Source: TMED8 sp038125725 (lineage in GTDB: Bacteria > Pseudomonadota > Alphaproteobacteria > Rhodospirillales > Casp-alpha2). Taken from it: DNA of 64,000 bases. Below are positions 50,659 through 59,233 of the stretch, one piece after another. The stretch is from positions 1 to 64,000 of the forward strand of contig JAYPEK010000017.1 in assembly GCA_038125725.1 (NCBI GenBank). The letters are read 5' to 3'. The translations under genes were made by a program, and so were the position numbers. The notes beneath the pieces were generated by a model. It was not told the DNA's origin. It made no database searches and saw only the letters and a list, made by a program, of their open reading frames with translations. Numbering within the stretch: the first letter of the stretch is position 1; the number at the start of each line of letters is the position of its first letter.

Positions 50659-52653
50659 ATGCATGCTTTCAAGACCATCCTCATCGCCAACCGGGGCGAG
50701 ATCGCGTGCCGCGTCATCCGGACGGCGCGGGCCTTAGGCTACGCCACCGTCGCCGTCTATTCCGACGCCGACGCCGACGCGCCGCATGTGATGCTGGCCG
50801 ACGACGCCATCGCCATCGGCCCGGCACCGGCGGCGCAGTCCTACCTCGACCCGGCACGAATCCTGGATGCCTCCCGGCAATCGGGCGCCGATGCGGTACA
50901 TCCGGGTTACGGGTTCTTGTCGGAAAACGCCGATTTCGCCCGCGCCTGCGCGCAGGCGGACCTCGCCTTCATCGGTCCCGGCGCGGATGCCATCGAACTG
51001 ATGGGCAACAAGGCGGCGGCCAAGCGGCGCATGATCGACGCCGGCGTTCCCTGCGTGCCCGGCTACGAAGGCGCCGACCAGGCCGACGGGGTCCTGGAGG
51101 CCGAGGCGACGGCAATCGGTTTTCCGGTCATGGTCAAGGCGGCGGCCGGCGGCGGCGGGCGCGGCATGCGGCTGGTGCGCCAAGCGGCTGATTTGAAGGA
51201 CGCACTCAAGGCGGCGCGCTCGGAGGCGCTGGGGGCCTTCGGCTCCGACGAACTGATCCTGGAACGCGCCATCGAACGCCCCCGCCACGTGGAAATCCAA
51301 GTCTTCGCCGATACCCTCGGCAACGTCATCCACCTGGGCGAGCGCGACTGTTCGGTGCAGCGCCGCCACCAGAAGGTCATCGAGGAAGCCCCCTCGCCCG
51401 CCGTCGACGCGGATTTGCGCGAACGCATGGGCCAGGCGGCGGTGGAAGCGGCGCGCGCCATCGGCTACGTCGGCGCCGGCACGGTGGAGTTCTTGTTGGC
51501 CGACGGCGGCGAGTTCTATTTCCTGGAGATGAACACCCGGCTGCAGGTGGAGCACCCGGTGACGGAAATGATCACCGGGCTCGACCTGGTGGCGCTGCAG
51601 ATCCAGGTTGCGGACGGACTGCCATTGGGGCTCGAGCAATCCGACGTCAGGCTCAACGGCCATGCCATCGAAGCCAGGCTTTACGCCGAAGACCCGGCCG
51701 CCGGCTTCCTGCCGCAGACCGGCTGCGTCCGGGCCTGGCAGCCGGCCCAAGGACCGGGGCTCCGCATCGACGCCGGCATTGCCGCCGGCCAGGAGATCAC
51801 CCCCTATTACGACCCGATGGTGGCCAAGGTGATCGGCTGGGGCGAGACCCGCGAGGCGGCGCGCCACCGCTTGATCAAGGGCCTCCAGGAGACCGAGCTT
51901 TTCGGCCCCGCCACCAACCAGGGGTTCCTGATCGATATCCTGAGCGCCGAACGTTTTGCCGAGGGCGATGCGACGACGGCCTTCATCGAGGAGGTTTTCG
52001 GCGCCGAGCCGCCGAAGGCACCGGTTGCAAGCTTCGCCGAAGCGGCGATGGCGGCGGTGATCCTGTTCCGGGCCGAGCGCGACGCCGCGCATGCCGCCAG
52101 CGTCGCGGTTTCGCATGCGCTGCTGGATTGGTCGAGCGCCAGTGACCTCACCAGCCACTATCGGCTCGAATCCGGGAATGAAACCTTCGATCTCGGTGTC
52201 CGTCCGCAAGGCGATGACATGTACATTGTTTCACGTGAAACAGAATTAATTCATATCGAATGGCAGAAACTTGACGCCAACCGCGCCCGACTCCGGCTCG
52301 ACGGCCGGCGCTTCGAGCCGCGCTTCGACCTGCCGGCAAGCGGATGCGTCGAGCTCGCCCTGGCCGGCCGCGCCCATGCCTATAAGAACCAACTCGCCTT
52401 CGCCGGCGGCGCCGAGGACGAGACCGGCGGCGGGCGCGTCACGGCGCCGATGCACGGCACGCTGCTCGACGTGCTGGTGGCGCCCGGCGACGACGTGAAG
52501 GCGGGCACCCGCCTCGCCGTCCTGGAGGCGATGAAGATGCAACACGACATTGTCGCCGCCGTCGACGGTACCGTCACCGCCGTGCACGCGCGCAAGGACG
52601 CGCAGGCGGCGGCGGGCGAACTTCTGCTCGAAATCGAACCCGCCGGCGGCTAG
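50659..52653 (+). CDS. Acyl-CoA carboxylase alpha subunit (biotin carboxylase/carrier)
   Basis: The 664-residue protein has a biotin carboxylase domain (ILIANRGEIACRVIR; AAAGGGGRGMRLVR ATP-grasp loop; ERDCSVQRRHQK; EMNTRLQVEHPVTE). A short linker domain and a biotin carrier domain follow, with AMKMQHD and biotinyl-Lys626. It pairs with the beta subunit 18 bases upstream to make a geranyl- or methylcrotonyl-CoA carboxylase. The linker region (52220-52250) also encodes a perfect parS sequence, read here as VSRETE. Confidence 0.93.
   Translation: MHAFKTILIANRGEIACRVIRTARALGYATVAVYSDADADAPHVMLADDAIAIGPAPAAQSYLDPARILDASRQSGADAVHPGYGFLSENADFARACAQADLAFIGPGADAIELMGNKAAAKRRMIDAGVPCVPGYEGADQADGVLEAEATAIGFPVMVKAAAGGGGRGMRLVRQAADLKDALKAARSEALGAFGSDELILERAIERPRHVEIQVFADTLGNVIHLGERDCSVQRRHQKVIEEAPSPAVDADLRERMGQAAVEAARAIGYVGAGTVEFLLADGGEFYFLEMNTRLQVEHPVTEMITGLDLVALQIQVADGLPLGLEQSDVRLNGHAIEARLYAEDPAAGFLPQTGCVRAWQPAQGPGLRIDAGIAAGQEITPYYDPMVAKVIGWGETREAARHRLIKGLQETELFGPATNQGFLIDILSAERFAEGDATTAFIEEVFGAEPPKAPVASFAEAAMAAVILFRAERDAAHAASVAVSHALLDWSSASDLTSHYRLESGNETFDLGVRPQGDDMYIVSRETELIHIEWQKLDANRARLRLDGRRFEPRFDLPASGCVELALAGRAHAYKNQLAFAGGAEDETGGGRVTAPMHGTLLDVLVAPGDDVKAGTRLAVLEAMKMQHDIVAAVDGTVTAVHARKDAQAAAGELLLEIEPAGG
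52227..52242. other. parS partition site (ParB-binding)
   Basis: TGTTTCACGTGAAACA matches the bacterial chromosomal parS consensus TGTTNCACGTGAAACA exactly. It lies inside the biotin carboxylase gene, in frame, at a linker where the codons tolerate it. A 16-base exact match is expected about 1.5e-5 times in 64 kb of random equal-base sequence. parS sites cluster near oriC and nucleate ParB spreading. Only one was found in the window. Confidence 0.85.
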
Positions 52654-52664
52654 TCTCCGCCGCC

Positions 52665-53210
52665 ATGACGCAAGAACTCGAAATCCACGCAACCACGGCG
52701 GCCGACGCCGCCGCCATCGAAGCCTTCTACCCCCGCGCCTTTCCGGACGAGAACCTGGTGCCGCTGGTCCGTGAACTGCTGCGGGAACCGGAAAGTCTGC
52801 TGTCGTTGACCGCCGTCGTCGCGGGCGACGTCGCCGGCCACGTCATCTTCACGCTCTGTGGGCTGGACACAAATCCGGGCGTCAAGGTCGCGCTGTTGGG
52901 CCCGCTTGCCGTGGTGCCCGAACACCACCGCCAGGGCATCGGCGGCGCGCTAATCCGGGCCGGCGTCGAGAAGTCCGGCACGCTCGGCGCTGTGGCCGCC
53001 CTGGTGCTCGGCGATCCCGGCTACTACGGCCGTTTCGGTTTCAAAGCGGAACACGGCGTCAAACCGCCCTACCACCTGCCAGACGAGCAATTGCCGCCGG
53101 AATGGCGGGGCGCCTGGCAGTCCATGCCCATCGGGGACGGCGGACCAGCGCCCGCCGGCACGATCATCGTGCCCGCGCCCTGGCGGCATCGCGAGATGTG
53201 GCTGCCCTAA
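52665..53210 (+). CDS. GNAT-family N-acetyltransferase
   Basis: The 181-residue protein has the GNAT acetyl-CoA-binding motif VVPEHHRQGIGGALIRAG (Q-x-x-G-x-G) at about residues 84-102 and the strand ALVLGDPGYYGRFGFK, which is typical of YhbS-like members. The substrate is unknown. The gene is 11 bases after the carboxylase gene, but the function is not obviously linked. It is convergent with the PaaK-type gene, with 7 bases between the stops. Confidence 0.9.
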   Translation: MTQELEIHATTAADAAAIEAFYPRAFPDENLVPLVRELLREPESLLSLTAVVAGDVAGHVIFTLCGLDTNPGVKVALLGPLAVVPEHHRQGIGGALIRAGVEKSGTLGAVAALVLGDPGYYGRFGFKAEHGVKPPYHLPDEQLPPEWRGAWQSMPIGDGGPAPAGTIIVPAPWRHREMWLP

Positions 53211-53217
53211 CGGCGGA

Positions 53218-54537
53218 TCAGTCTTTCGGGCGCAGGTCGCGTACCCGGACGGCCTTGCCTTCCGAGCGCGGCACCTCGCCCGGCGCCATCACCACCACCC
53301 GGCAGGTGACGCCGATGCGCGACTTGATATGGTGCTGCACGTCTGCGGCAAGCGCGTCGTAGTCGCCGGTGCCGACGTCGAGGCCGGCCTCGACCTCGAC
53401 GGTCAGCGCATCCATGGAACCGTCGCGCTGCACCACGAGCTGATAATGCGGCTCAATGCCCGGCCTTCCGACCAGCACGTCCTCCACCTGCGAGGGATAG
53501 AGATTGACGCCGCGGATGATCAGCATGTCGTCGTCGCGCCCCGTCACCCGCATGATGCGCACATGCGTGCGCCCGCAGGCGCAGGGCGAATAATCGAGCC
53601 GCGTGATGTCGCGGGTGCGGTAACGGATCATCGGCTGCGCCCACTTGGCCAGCGTGGTGATGACCAACTCGCCGGTCTCGCCCGGCGCCGTGCGTTCGCC
53701 GGTCTCGGGATCGATGGTCTCGAACAGGAACAGATCTTCCCAACCATGCAGGCCGTTACGCATTTCGATGCATTCGCAAGCGACGCCGGGACCGATGATT
53801 TCCGATAAACCGTAGGTATCGACCGCCTTCATGCCGAGCCGCTCGTCCAGCTCGCGCCGCATGGAATCGGTCCAGGGCTCGGCACCGAAGATGCCGATGG
53901 CCAAGGGCCCGTTCTTGATATCGACGCCTTCGCGCTCCGCCACTTCGGCAATGTTGAGCGCATAGGACGGTGTCGCGCACAAGACGCGGGCGCCAAAGTC
54001 CTGCATCAAGACGATTTGGCGTTCGGTGAAGCCACCCGATGCCGGCGTCACCGTGCACTTCAGCCGTTCCGCGCCGTAGTGCGCGCCGAGCCCGCCGGTG
54101 AACAAGCCGTAGCCGTAGGCGTTGTGGACGATGTCGCCCGGCCGCGTCCCGGCGCAGGCCAGGGAACGCGCCATCACGTCGGACCAGACGTCCAGGTCTT
54201 CCTTGGTATAGCCGACCACGGTCGGTTTGCCGGTGGTCCCGGAAGAGGCATGCAGGCGGATGACGTCCTCGCGCGGCACGGCGAACATCCCGAAAGGATA
54301 GTTGTCGCGAAGGTCCGTCTTCAAGGTGAATGGAAACCGCTCTAGATCGTCGAGGGACTGAAGATCGTCCGGCGTCACGCCGGCGGCGGCAAAGCTCTTC
54401 TGGTAGTGCGCCACATTGGCGTGGGCATGGCGGACGATCTTCTGCAGTTTCTCCAACTGCAGCGCTTCCAACCGCTCGCGCGGCATGGTCTCGATCTCCG
54501 GCGCATACATATATGCACCTGATTGGTTTTCGGACAT
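53218..54537 (-). CDS. paaK: Phenylacetate-CoA ligase PaaK-type
   Basis: The 439-residue ligase has the PaaK adenylation motifs SSGTTGKPTVVGYT, TYGLSEIIGPGVACEC, the YRTRDITRL segment and the C-terminal RVTGRDDDMLIIRGVNLYPSQVE. It activates phenylacetate or a related aryl acid to its CoA thioester. The start is set by GGGAGGCTCGA. No paaA-E oxygenase genes are in view, so the substrate may be another aryl acid. It is divergent from the M6-like gene. Confidence 0.88.
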   Translation of the reverse strand: MSENQSGAYMYAPEIETMPRERLEALQLEKLQKIVRHAHANVAHYQKSFAAAGVTPDDLQSLDDLERFPFTLKTDLRDNYPFGMFAVPREDVIRLHASSGTTGKPTVVGYTKEDLDVWSDVMARSLACAGTRPGDIVHNAYGYGLFTGGLGAHYGAERLKCTVTPASGGFTERQIVLMQDFGARVLCATPSYALNIAEVAEREGVDIKNGPLAIGIFGAEPWTDSMRRELDERLGMKAVDTYGLSEIIGPGVACECIEMRNGLHGWEDLFLFETIDPETGERTAPGETGELVITTLAKWAQPMIRYRTRDITRLDYSPCACGRTHVRIMRVTGRDDDMLIIRGVNLYPSQVEDVLVGRPGIEPHYQLVVQRDGSMDALTVEVEAGLDVGTGDYDALAADVQHHIKSRIGVTCRVVVMAPGEVPRSEGKAVRVRDLRPKD

Positions 54538-54728
54538 TCGAGCCTCCCATGATGTTCCGGTATTCTCCGGTTTTCCGGCATGATGCAGAAGGATCCGGGG
54601 GTGCGTCAAATCCTTACTCCCGGCGCGGGTTTCGACCAGGGTATCGGGGCCATCGGCAGACGCGAATCCGCGCGTATCATCTGGCAAAATGTGATAGAAT
54701 CCATGCCTTGGGAGAAGGTCTTCGAGAC

Positions 54729-55913
54729 ATGCTCCTCGATTTCTCACGCAGAGAGTTCCCACTTGGTTCCGCGGCCCTCGCCGCCGCGGGGTTCCCCCGG
54801 GGCGCGGCCGCGATCAGCACCCGAAAACGATTGCGCGGCCTTGTTGTGCTGATCGAATTTCCCGACCTGCGTCCACCGTTCCGGCCACCTTACGCCGTCG
54901 ACAGGTTTCAGAAGCTCAGCCACTACGTCAGCCAGATGTCCTATGGCACCGTCGGCGTCGATTTCGACTTCACCGACTGGGTGCGAATGCCGGAACCGAT
55001 TTCCAGCTACAAGATCTCGCCCGCCAATCTCAAGGTCGACAAATCCCGGGTCACGCGCTTGATCCAGGATGCCATCGACGGCGCCGATTCCCAGCGCGAT
55101 TTCTCCGACTACGACTACCTGGCCATCTTCATGGGAGCGCGCTTTACCGACTACGGCATGGTCGGGCTATGCGGCTATCCCGGCATGCTCGGATGGCGCC
55201 AAGAGATCATCTTCAAGACCAGCGGTAGAGGTCAGGTCGTGCCGAACGGCGTCGCCATATTCACCGCGTCGGCGCACCTGGGGACCCTGTTCCACGACAG
55301 CGCCCATGTCTGGGGCGGCGTCGTCGACGGCAAGCGCCGGGTTCCCTGTCTCTACGATCACGATCTGCAGGAACAATACCCGACCCGCGATCGCGGCTTC
55401 GCCCGCGCCATGATCAACATGGGATTCTGGGATCCCATGTCGTGCCATTTCTATGATTTCCGCACCCCGTCACCCGGGATATCGTCCTGGACCAAGCTGC
55501 GCCTCGGCTGGCTCGCGCCGGAAAAGGTTAGAACGGTCGATCCCGACAGCCCCGGCGAAACCCTGCTCGGCCCGCTGGAGGACGGGTCATCCGGCACGCT
55601 TGCGATTCGCATTCCCTTGTCCCCGACACGCTACATCCTGATCGAGAACCGCCAGCCCATCGGGCTGTTCGACAGCACCTTGCCGAAACACGGCGTGCTC
55701 ATTATGCATGCGGACGATGGCGTCGCCGAATGCCGCTACGGCAGGGCCCCGGTCAAACTGGTCAATGCCAATCCGGACGAAGAGTTCCTGATCGGCGCCG
55801 CATTCGACTTGCCGGAAAACAGCAACTACGTCGATCCGGAAAACAAGATCGAGGTCAGACTTCTCGAAAAGGTCGGCAAGTCCTATCGCATTGCCGTCCG
55901 GCGGCCGCGTTAA
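54729..55913 (+). CDS. M6-like secreted protein with altered metal motif
   Basis: The 394-residue protein begins with a Tat-like leader (DFSRREFPLGSAALAAAG). Its body resembles M6 (immune inhibitor A) peptidases: LRGLVVLIEFPDLRPPF, an extended catalytic-type region and a C-terminal beta-domain (ILIENRQPIGLFDS). Where M6 enzymes have HExxH, this one has HDSAHVWGG followed by CLYDHD, so the general-base Glu is replaced by Asp while both His remain. It may be a weak or inactive protease, or bind metal for another task. The longer frame upstream of 54729 is a shadow. Confidence 0.7.
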   Translation: MLLDFSRREFPLGSAALAAAGFPRGAAAISTRKRLRGLVVLIEFPDLRPPFRPPYAVDRFQKLSHYVSQMSYGTVGVDFDFTDWVRMPEPISSYKISPANLKVDKSRVTRLIQDAIDGADSQRDFSDYDYLAIFMGARFTDYGMVGLCGYPGMLGWRQEIIFKTSGRGQVVPNGVAIFTASAHLGTLFHDSAHVWGGVVDGKRRVPCLYDHDLQEQYPTRDRGFARAMINMGFWDPMSCHFYDFRTPSPGISSWTKLRLGWLAPEKVRTVDPDSPGETLLGPLEDGSSGTLAIRIPLSPTRYILIENRQPIGLFDSTLPKHGVLIMHADDGVAECRYGRAPVKLVNANPDEEFLIGAAFDLPENSNYVDPENKIEVRLLEKVGKSYRIAVRRPR

Positions 55914-56029
55914 CGGCCTGGCTTGCCACCGTCACCAAATCTTCACGCCCATATCTCGGATTGGCGATTGACCTTCCCTGCCTTCCCATGATTTAGAACA
56001 AGAAACAAGAAATCCGGAGATCGAAAGTC

Positions 56030-56926
56030 ATGCAGAACCTTCCGTTCCACCAACCGGGCCGCTTCTACAAGGGCAACCTGCACACCCACTCGACCAATTC
56101 CGACGGCGCCTTTCCCGTCGAAGAAGTGATCCGCCGTTACCGCCAGCACGGCTACGACTTCCTGGCCATGAGCGACCATTTCCTGGAGCGCTACGATTTC
56201 CCGGTCACCGACACGACGGCCTTCCGCTCGGACGACTTCACCACCCTGATCGCCGCCGAGTTCCATGTTGGCAAGATGCAGAACGAGGAAATCTGGCACG
56301 TGCTCGGCGTCGGCCTGCCACTGGATTTCGCCCGTCCCACGGAAGACGAGAGCATCGTCGAGGTCTCCAGGCGCGCCGCCGATGCCGGCGCCTTCATCGG
56401 CATCGTGCACCCGACCTGGAACGGGGTGCGGCCGGAAGACGCGCAAATCCTGCCGTTTGCGCACGGCATCGAGATCTACAACCACGGCTCGCAGGTGGAA
56501 AACGACCGCGGCGACGGCTGGGGGCTCTGCGACCAGCTCCTGAACGAAGGCCGCCACGTGCAGTCCTTCGCCACCGACGACGCACACCTTCTGACGCACG
56601 ACGCCTTCGGCGGCTGGATTCATGTGAAGGCCGAAGACCTGAGCCCCGACGCGCTTCTGGATAGCCTCAAGGCCGGGCGCTTTTATTCGAGCCAGGGGCC
56701 GCAAATCCACGACATCCGTGTCGAGGGCGACGAGATTGTCGTCGAATGCTCGCCGGCCAACGGCGTCCTCGCGTCGGGACGCGGCTCGCGCGGCGTGCAG
56801 CAACTTGGCCATGGCCTCACCGGCGCGCGGCTGCCGCTGAAGAAGTTCAAGGACGGCTATTTCCGGGTCATCGTCGCCGACGAACATGGCCGCAAGGCAT
56901 GGTCGAACGCCGTCTGGATGCATTGA
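56030..56926 (+). CDS. PHP-domain metallo-phosphoesterase (CehA/McbA type)
   Basis: The 298-residue protein has the PHP motifs in order: GNLHTHSTNSDG (residues about 15-26), AMSDHFLERYD, IGIVHPTWNG and ATDDAHLLTHD. They bind a two- or three-metal centre that hydrolyses phosphoesters or, in CehA/McbA, carbamate esters. No signal peptide is present. It precedes the peptide-type ABC operon by 165 bases that hold a candidate PhoB-like box, so a role in phosphate-ester use is possible. Confidence 0.87.
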   Translation: MQNLPFHQPGRFYKGNLHTHSTNSDGAFPVEEVIRRYRQHGYDFLAMSDHFLERYDFPVTDTTAFRSDDFTTLIAAEFHVGKMQNEEIWHVLGVGLPLDFARPTEDESIVEVSRRAADAGAFIGIVHPTWNGVRPEDAQILPFAHGIEIYNHGSQVENDRGDGWGLCDQLLNEGRHVQSFATDDAHLLTHDAFGGWIHVKAEDLSPDALLDSLKAGRFYSSQGPQIHDIRVEGDEIVVECSPANGVLASGRGSRGVQQLGHGLTGARLPLKKFKDGYFRVIVADEHGRKAWSNAVWMH

Positions 56927-56965
56927 GCGTTATTTGGGCAGTGGCATCGTGGTGATGAAAATTTA

Positions 56966-57010
56966 CTGTCACAAAAACGTAACATTGCTAATCTACCGTC
57001 ACGAAAGTTC
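56966..57010 (+). promoter_or_regulatory. Candidate PhoB-like boxes before the ABC operon
   Basis: CTGTCACAAAAACGTAACA (56966-56984) and CCGTCACGAAAGTTC (56996-57010) each begin like a Pho box half-site (CTGTCAY) with A-rich 4-base spacers and repeats on an 11-base pitch; the second half-sites are degenerate. A small GC hairpin (57032-57050) follows in the leader. The match is partial, so this is a low-confidence candidate. Confidence 0.3.
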
Positions 57011-57091
57011 AGGTTTTAAAAACGAGTTGCATCCGGCACCATAAGCCGGAAGGGACTCAACGCGTATTAACAACGACCCGAGGGATGGATC

Positions 57092-59137
57092 ATGAAACGA
57101 CTTCTATTTGCTTCCGTAGCCACGCTGGCGCTTGTCGGCCCGGCCATCGCCAACGCCGCCTGCCCGGCGGTCACCGTCAAGGACATGGCTGGCGTCAAAG
57201 GCGGGAAATACCCGCAGCAGTTCGAGCTTTCCGAGTTTCAGTCGGCCGCCAACTGCAAACTGACCTTCGCCACCAACCCGGCCATCGAAAAGCTCAATGG
57301 CATGATCCGCGGCAACCCGAAGCTGCCTGCGCTGTCCGAGCGCATCCCCGCAGAGCCGCTGGTCGTCGCGCCTTATGATTCGGTCGGCAAGTACGGCGGC
57401 GTGCTCGATGCGCTGTCCAACGCCACGGAAGCCGGCACCTCGGACTTCCTCTCCACCCGCCATGTCAACCTGGTGCGCTACGCGGACGACCTGCAGACCA
57501 TCGTCCCCAACGTCGCCAAGGACTGGTCGTGGAACAGCGATTACACCGAACTGACCTTCTACCTGCGCAAGGGCCACAAGTGGTCCGACGGCGCGCCGTT
57601 CACGGCCGAAGACGTGAAGTTCTGGTACGACAACCTGGCCCTCGACCCGAAGGTTATCGAAAAGCCGAAGGACTACGTTTTGGTCGGCGGCAAGCGCATG
57701 CAGGTCGAGGTCAAGGACCCGCAGACCGTCGTGTTCAAGCTGCCTTCGCCGAAGCCGGGCCTGCTCGCCCACTTCGCCACCTCGTTTGCGCAGGGCTTCC
57801 AGCCGAAGCACTTCCTCGGCCAGTTCCATCCGGCCATCAACAAGGACGCCGATAGCAAAGCCAAGGCGCTTGGCTTCGAGAACGGCTATGCCGTGATCAA
57901 GGCCTACTTCGGCAACTCCGACTGGACCGACACCCCGACGCCGCAGCTCAACAGCCCGGACAAGGTCGCCAAGATGCCGGCCGACACCATGCCGACGCTG
58001 GAAAGCTACATCCTGACGCGCGACACCACCGAGGACCGGCACTACGTCGCCAACCCCTACTTCCACATGGTGGACACGCAGGGCAACCAGCTCCCCTACA
58101 TCAGCGAGCAGGACGAGATCTACGCCAACGACCAGCAGGTGCGCCTGCTCAAGCTGGTCAACGGCGAAGCCGACTACAAGACCCAGTCGCTGCAGCTCTC
58201 GGACGCGCCGCTGCTCCTGCAGAACCAGGAAAAGGGCAAGTACACCATCCACCTGAAGCCGAAGATCGCCATGCACGCGATCTCGTTCAACGTCACCTCC
58301 GAGGACCCGGAAAAGCGTAAGGTCTTCGGCGATCTGAAGTTCCGCAAGGCGATGTCCATCGCCATCAACCGGGGCGAGCTGAACGAAACCGCCTACTTCG
58401 GCGAAGGCAAGATCCAGCAGTACCTTGGCTTCTCGCCGGCGCCGCCGTTCGTGGATGAAAAGTGGAAAACCTACGCCACCGAGTTCGACGCCGCGGGCGC
58501 CAAGAAGCTGCTCGACGAGGTCGGCCTGATGGACAAGGACGGTGACGGCTTCCGCGACCTGCCGAGCGGCAAGCCCCTGGTGCTGAACCTGCAGTTCGCG
58601 ACCCAGGGCATCGCCGGCCAGGTGGTCGAAATGGTCGGCCAGCACTGGTCCAACGTCGGCATCAAGACCACCGTGAAGGAAGTCACGCCGGACGAATACC
58701 GCTCGGCGCAGTCCTCCAACCAGCTCGACGTGGGCTTGTGGGAAAAGGGCCAGCCGCTGGGTATCGTGCTCGGCAACAACGAGCTCTGGGTGGCACCGTT
58801 CGAAAACTACTTCGGGCACCGCACCGGCATGCTGTGGGCGGAATGGATGGACTCAAAAGGCGCCAAGGGCGTCGAGCCGCCGGCCTACGTGAAGCAGCTT
58901 GCCGCCGATATCGACGCCTTCCAGTCGACCCCGAGCGGCACGCCGGAATCGACCAAGCTCGGCGCGCGGCTGGTGGAGAACATGGTCTCCAACCTGCTGT
59001 TCATCGGCACCGCGCTGACGCCGGACCCGATCTATCATCGCAACGCGCTCAAGAACTTCGCCGAGTTCAAGACCGCGTCGTACGAGTACTACCGCACTTA
59101 CCCGTACCGGGCGCAGCAGTGGTATCTTGACGAATAG
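57092..59137 (+). CDS. Peptide-type ABC transporter solute-binding protein
   Basis: The 681-residue SBP_bac_5-family protein has a signal peptide ending IANAA and the family motif TFYLRKGHKWSDGAPFTAEDVKFW (about residues 148-172). It is longer than typical DppA/OppA proteins (about 535). A DKDGDGFRD calcium-loop-like stretch lies near residue 480. It probably binds a peptide, opine or similar compound in the periplasm. Its gene is first in a five-gene operon and is followed by a strong stem-loop. Confidence 0.9.
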   Translation: MKRLLFASVATLALVGPAIANAACPAVTVKDMAGVKGGKYPQQFELSEFQSAANCKLTFATNPAIEKLNGMIRGNPKLPALSERIPAEPLVVAPYDSVGKYGGVLDALSNATEAGTSDFLSTRHVNLVRYADDLQTIVPNVAKDWSWNSDYTELTFYLRKGHKWSDGAPFTAEDVKFWYDNLALDPKVIEKPKDYVLVGGKRMQVEVKDPQTVVFKLPSPKPGLLAHFATSFAQGFQPKHFLGQFHPAINKDADSKAKALGFENGYAVIKAYFGNSDWTDTPTPQLNSPDKVAKMPADTMPTLESYILTRDTTEDRHYVANPYFHMVDTQGNQLPYISEQDEIYANDQQVRLLKLVNGEADYKTQSLQLSDAPLLLQNQEKGKYTIHLKPKIAMHAISFNVTSEDPEKRKVFGDLKFRKAMSIAINRGELNETAYFGEGKIQQYLGFSPAPPFVDEKWKTYATEFDAAGAKKLLDEVGLMDKDGDGFRDLPSGKPLVLNLQFATQGIAGQVVEMVGQHWSNVGIKTTVKEVTPDEYRSAQSSNQLDVGLWEKGQPLGIVLGNNELWVAPFENYFGHRTGMLWAEWMDSKGAKGVEPPAYVKQLAADIDAFQSTPSGTPESTKLGARLVENMVSNLLFIGTALTPDPIYHRNALKNFAEFKTASYEYYRTYPYRAQQWYLDE

Positions 59138-59159
59138 ACCGGCACTTTAAACTCGCTTG

Positions 59160-59188
59160 ACGGTTCCGGGCCGAACGCCCGGAACCGT
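59160..59188 (+). repeat. Strong intercistronic stem-loop after the binding-protein gene
   Basis: ACGGTTCCGGGC (59160-59171) pairs perfectly with GCCCGGAACCGT (59177-59188) around a 5-base loop. No U-tract follows, so it is not a classical terminator. Such stems between binding-protein and permease genes protect the upstream mRNA and explain higher binding-protein levels. Confidence 0.75.
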
Positions 59189-59233
59189 TGGCGGGTTGCT
59201 TAAGCGGCCCAAAGTCCGGCAGTATCGCAAGCG

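Noticed and set aside
59160..59188. The 12-bp stem after the binding-protein gene as a terminator
   Set aside because: No U-tract follows and the operon continues on the same strand, so it was listed as an intercistronic stem.
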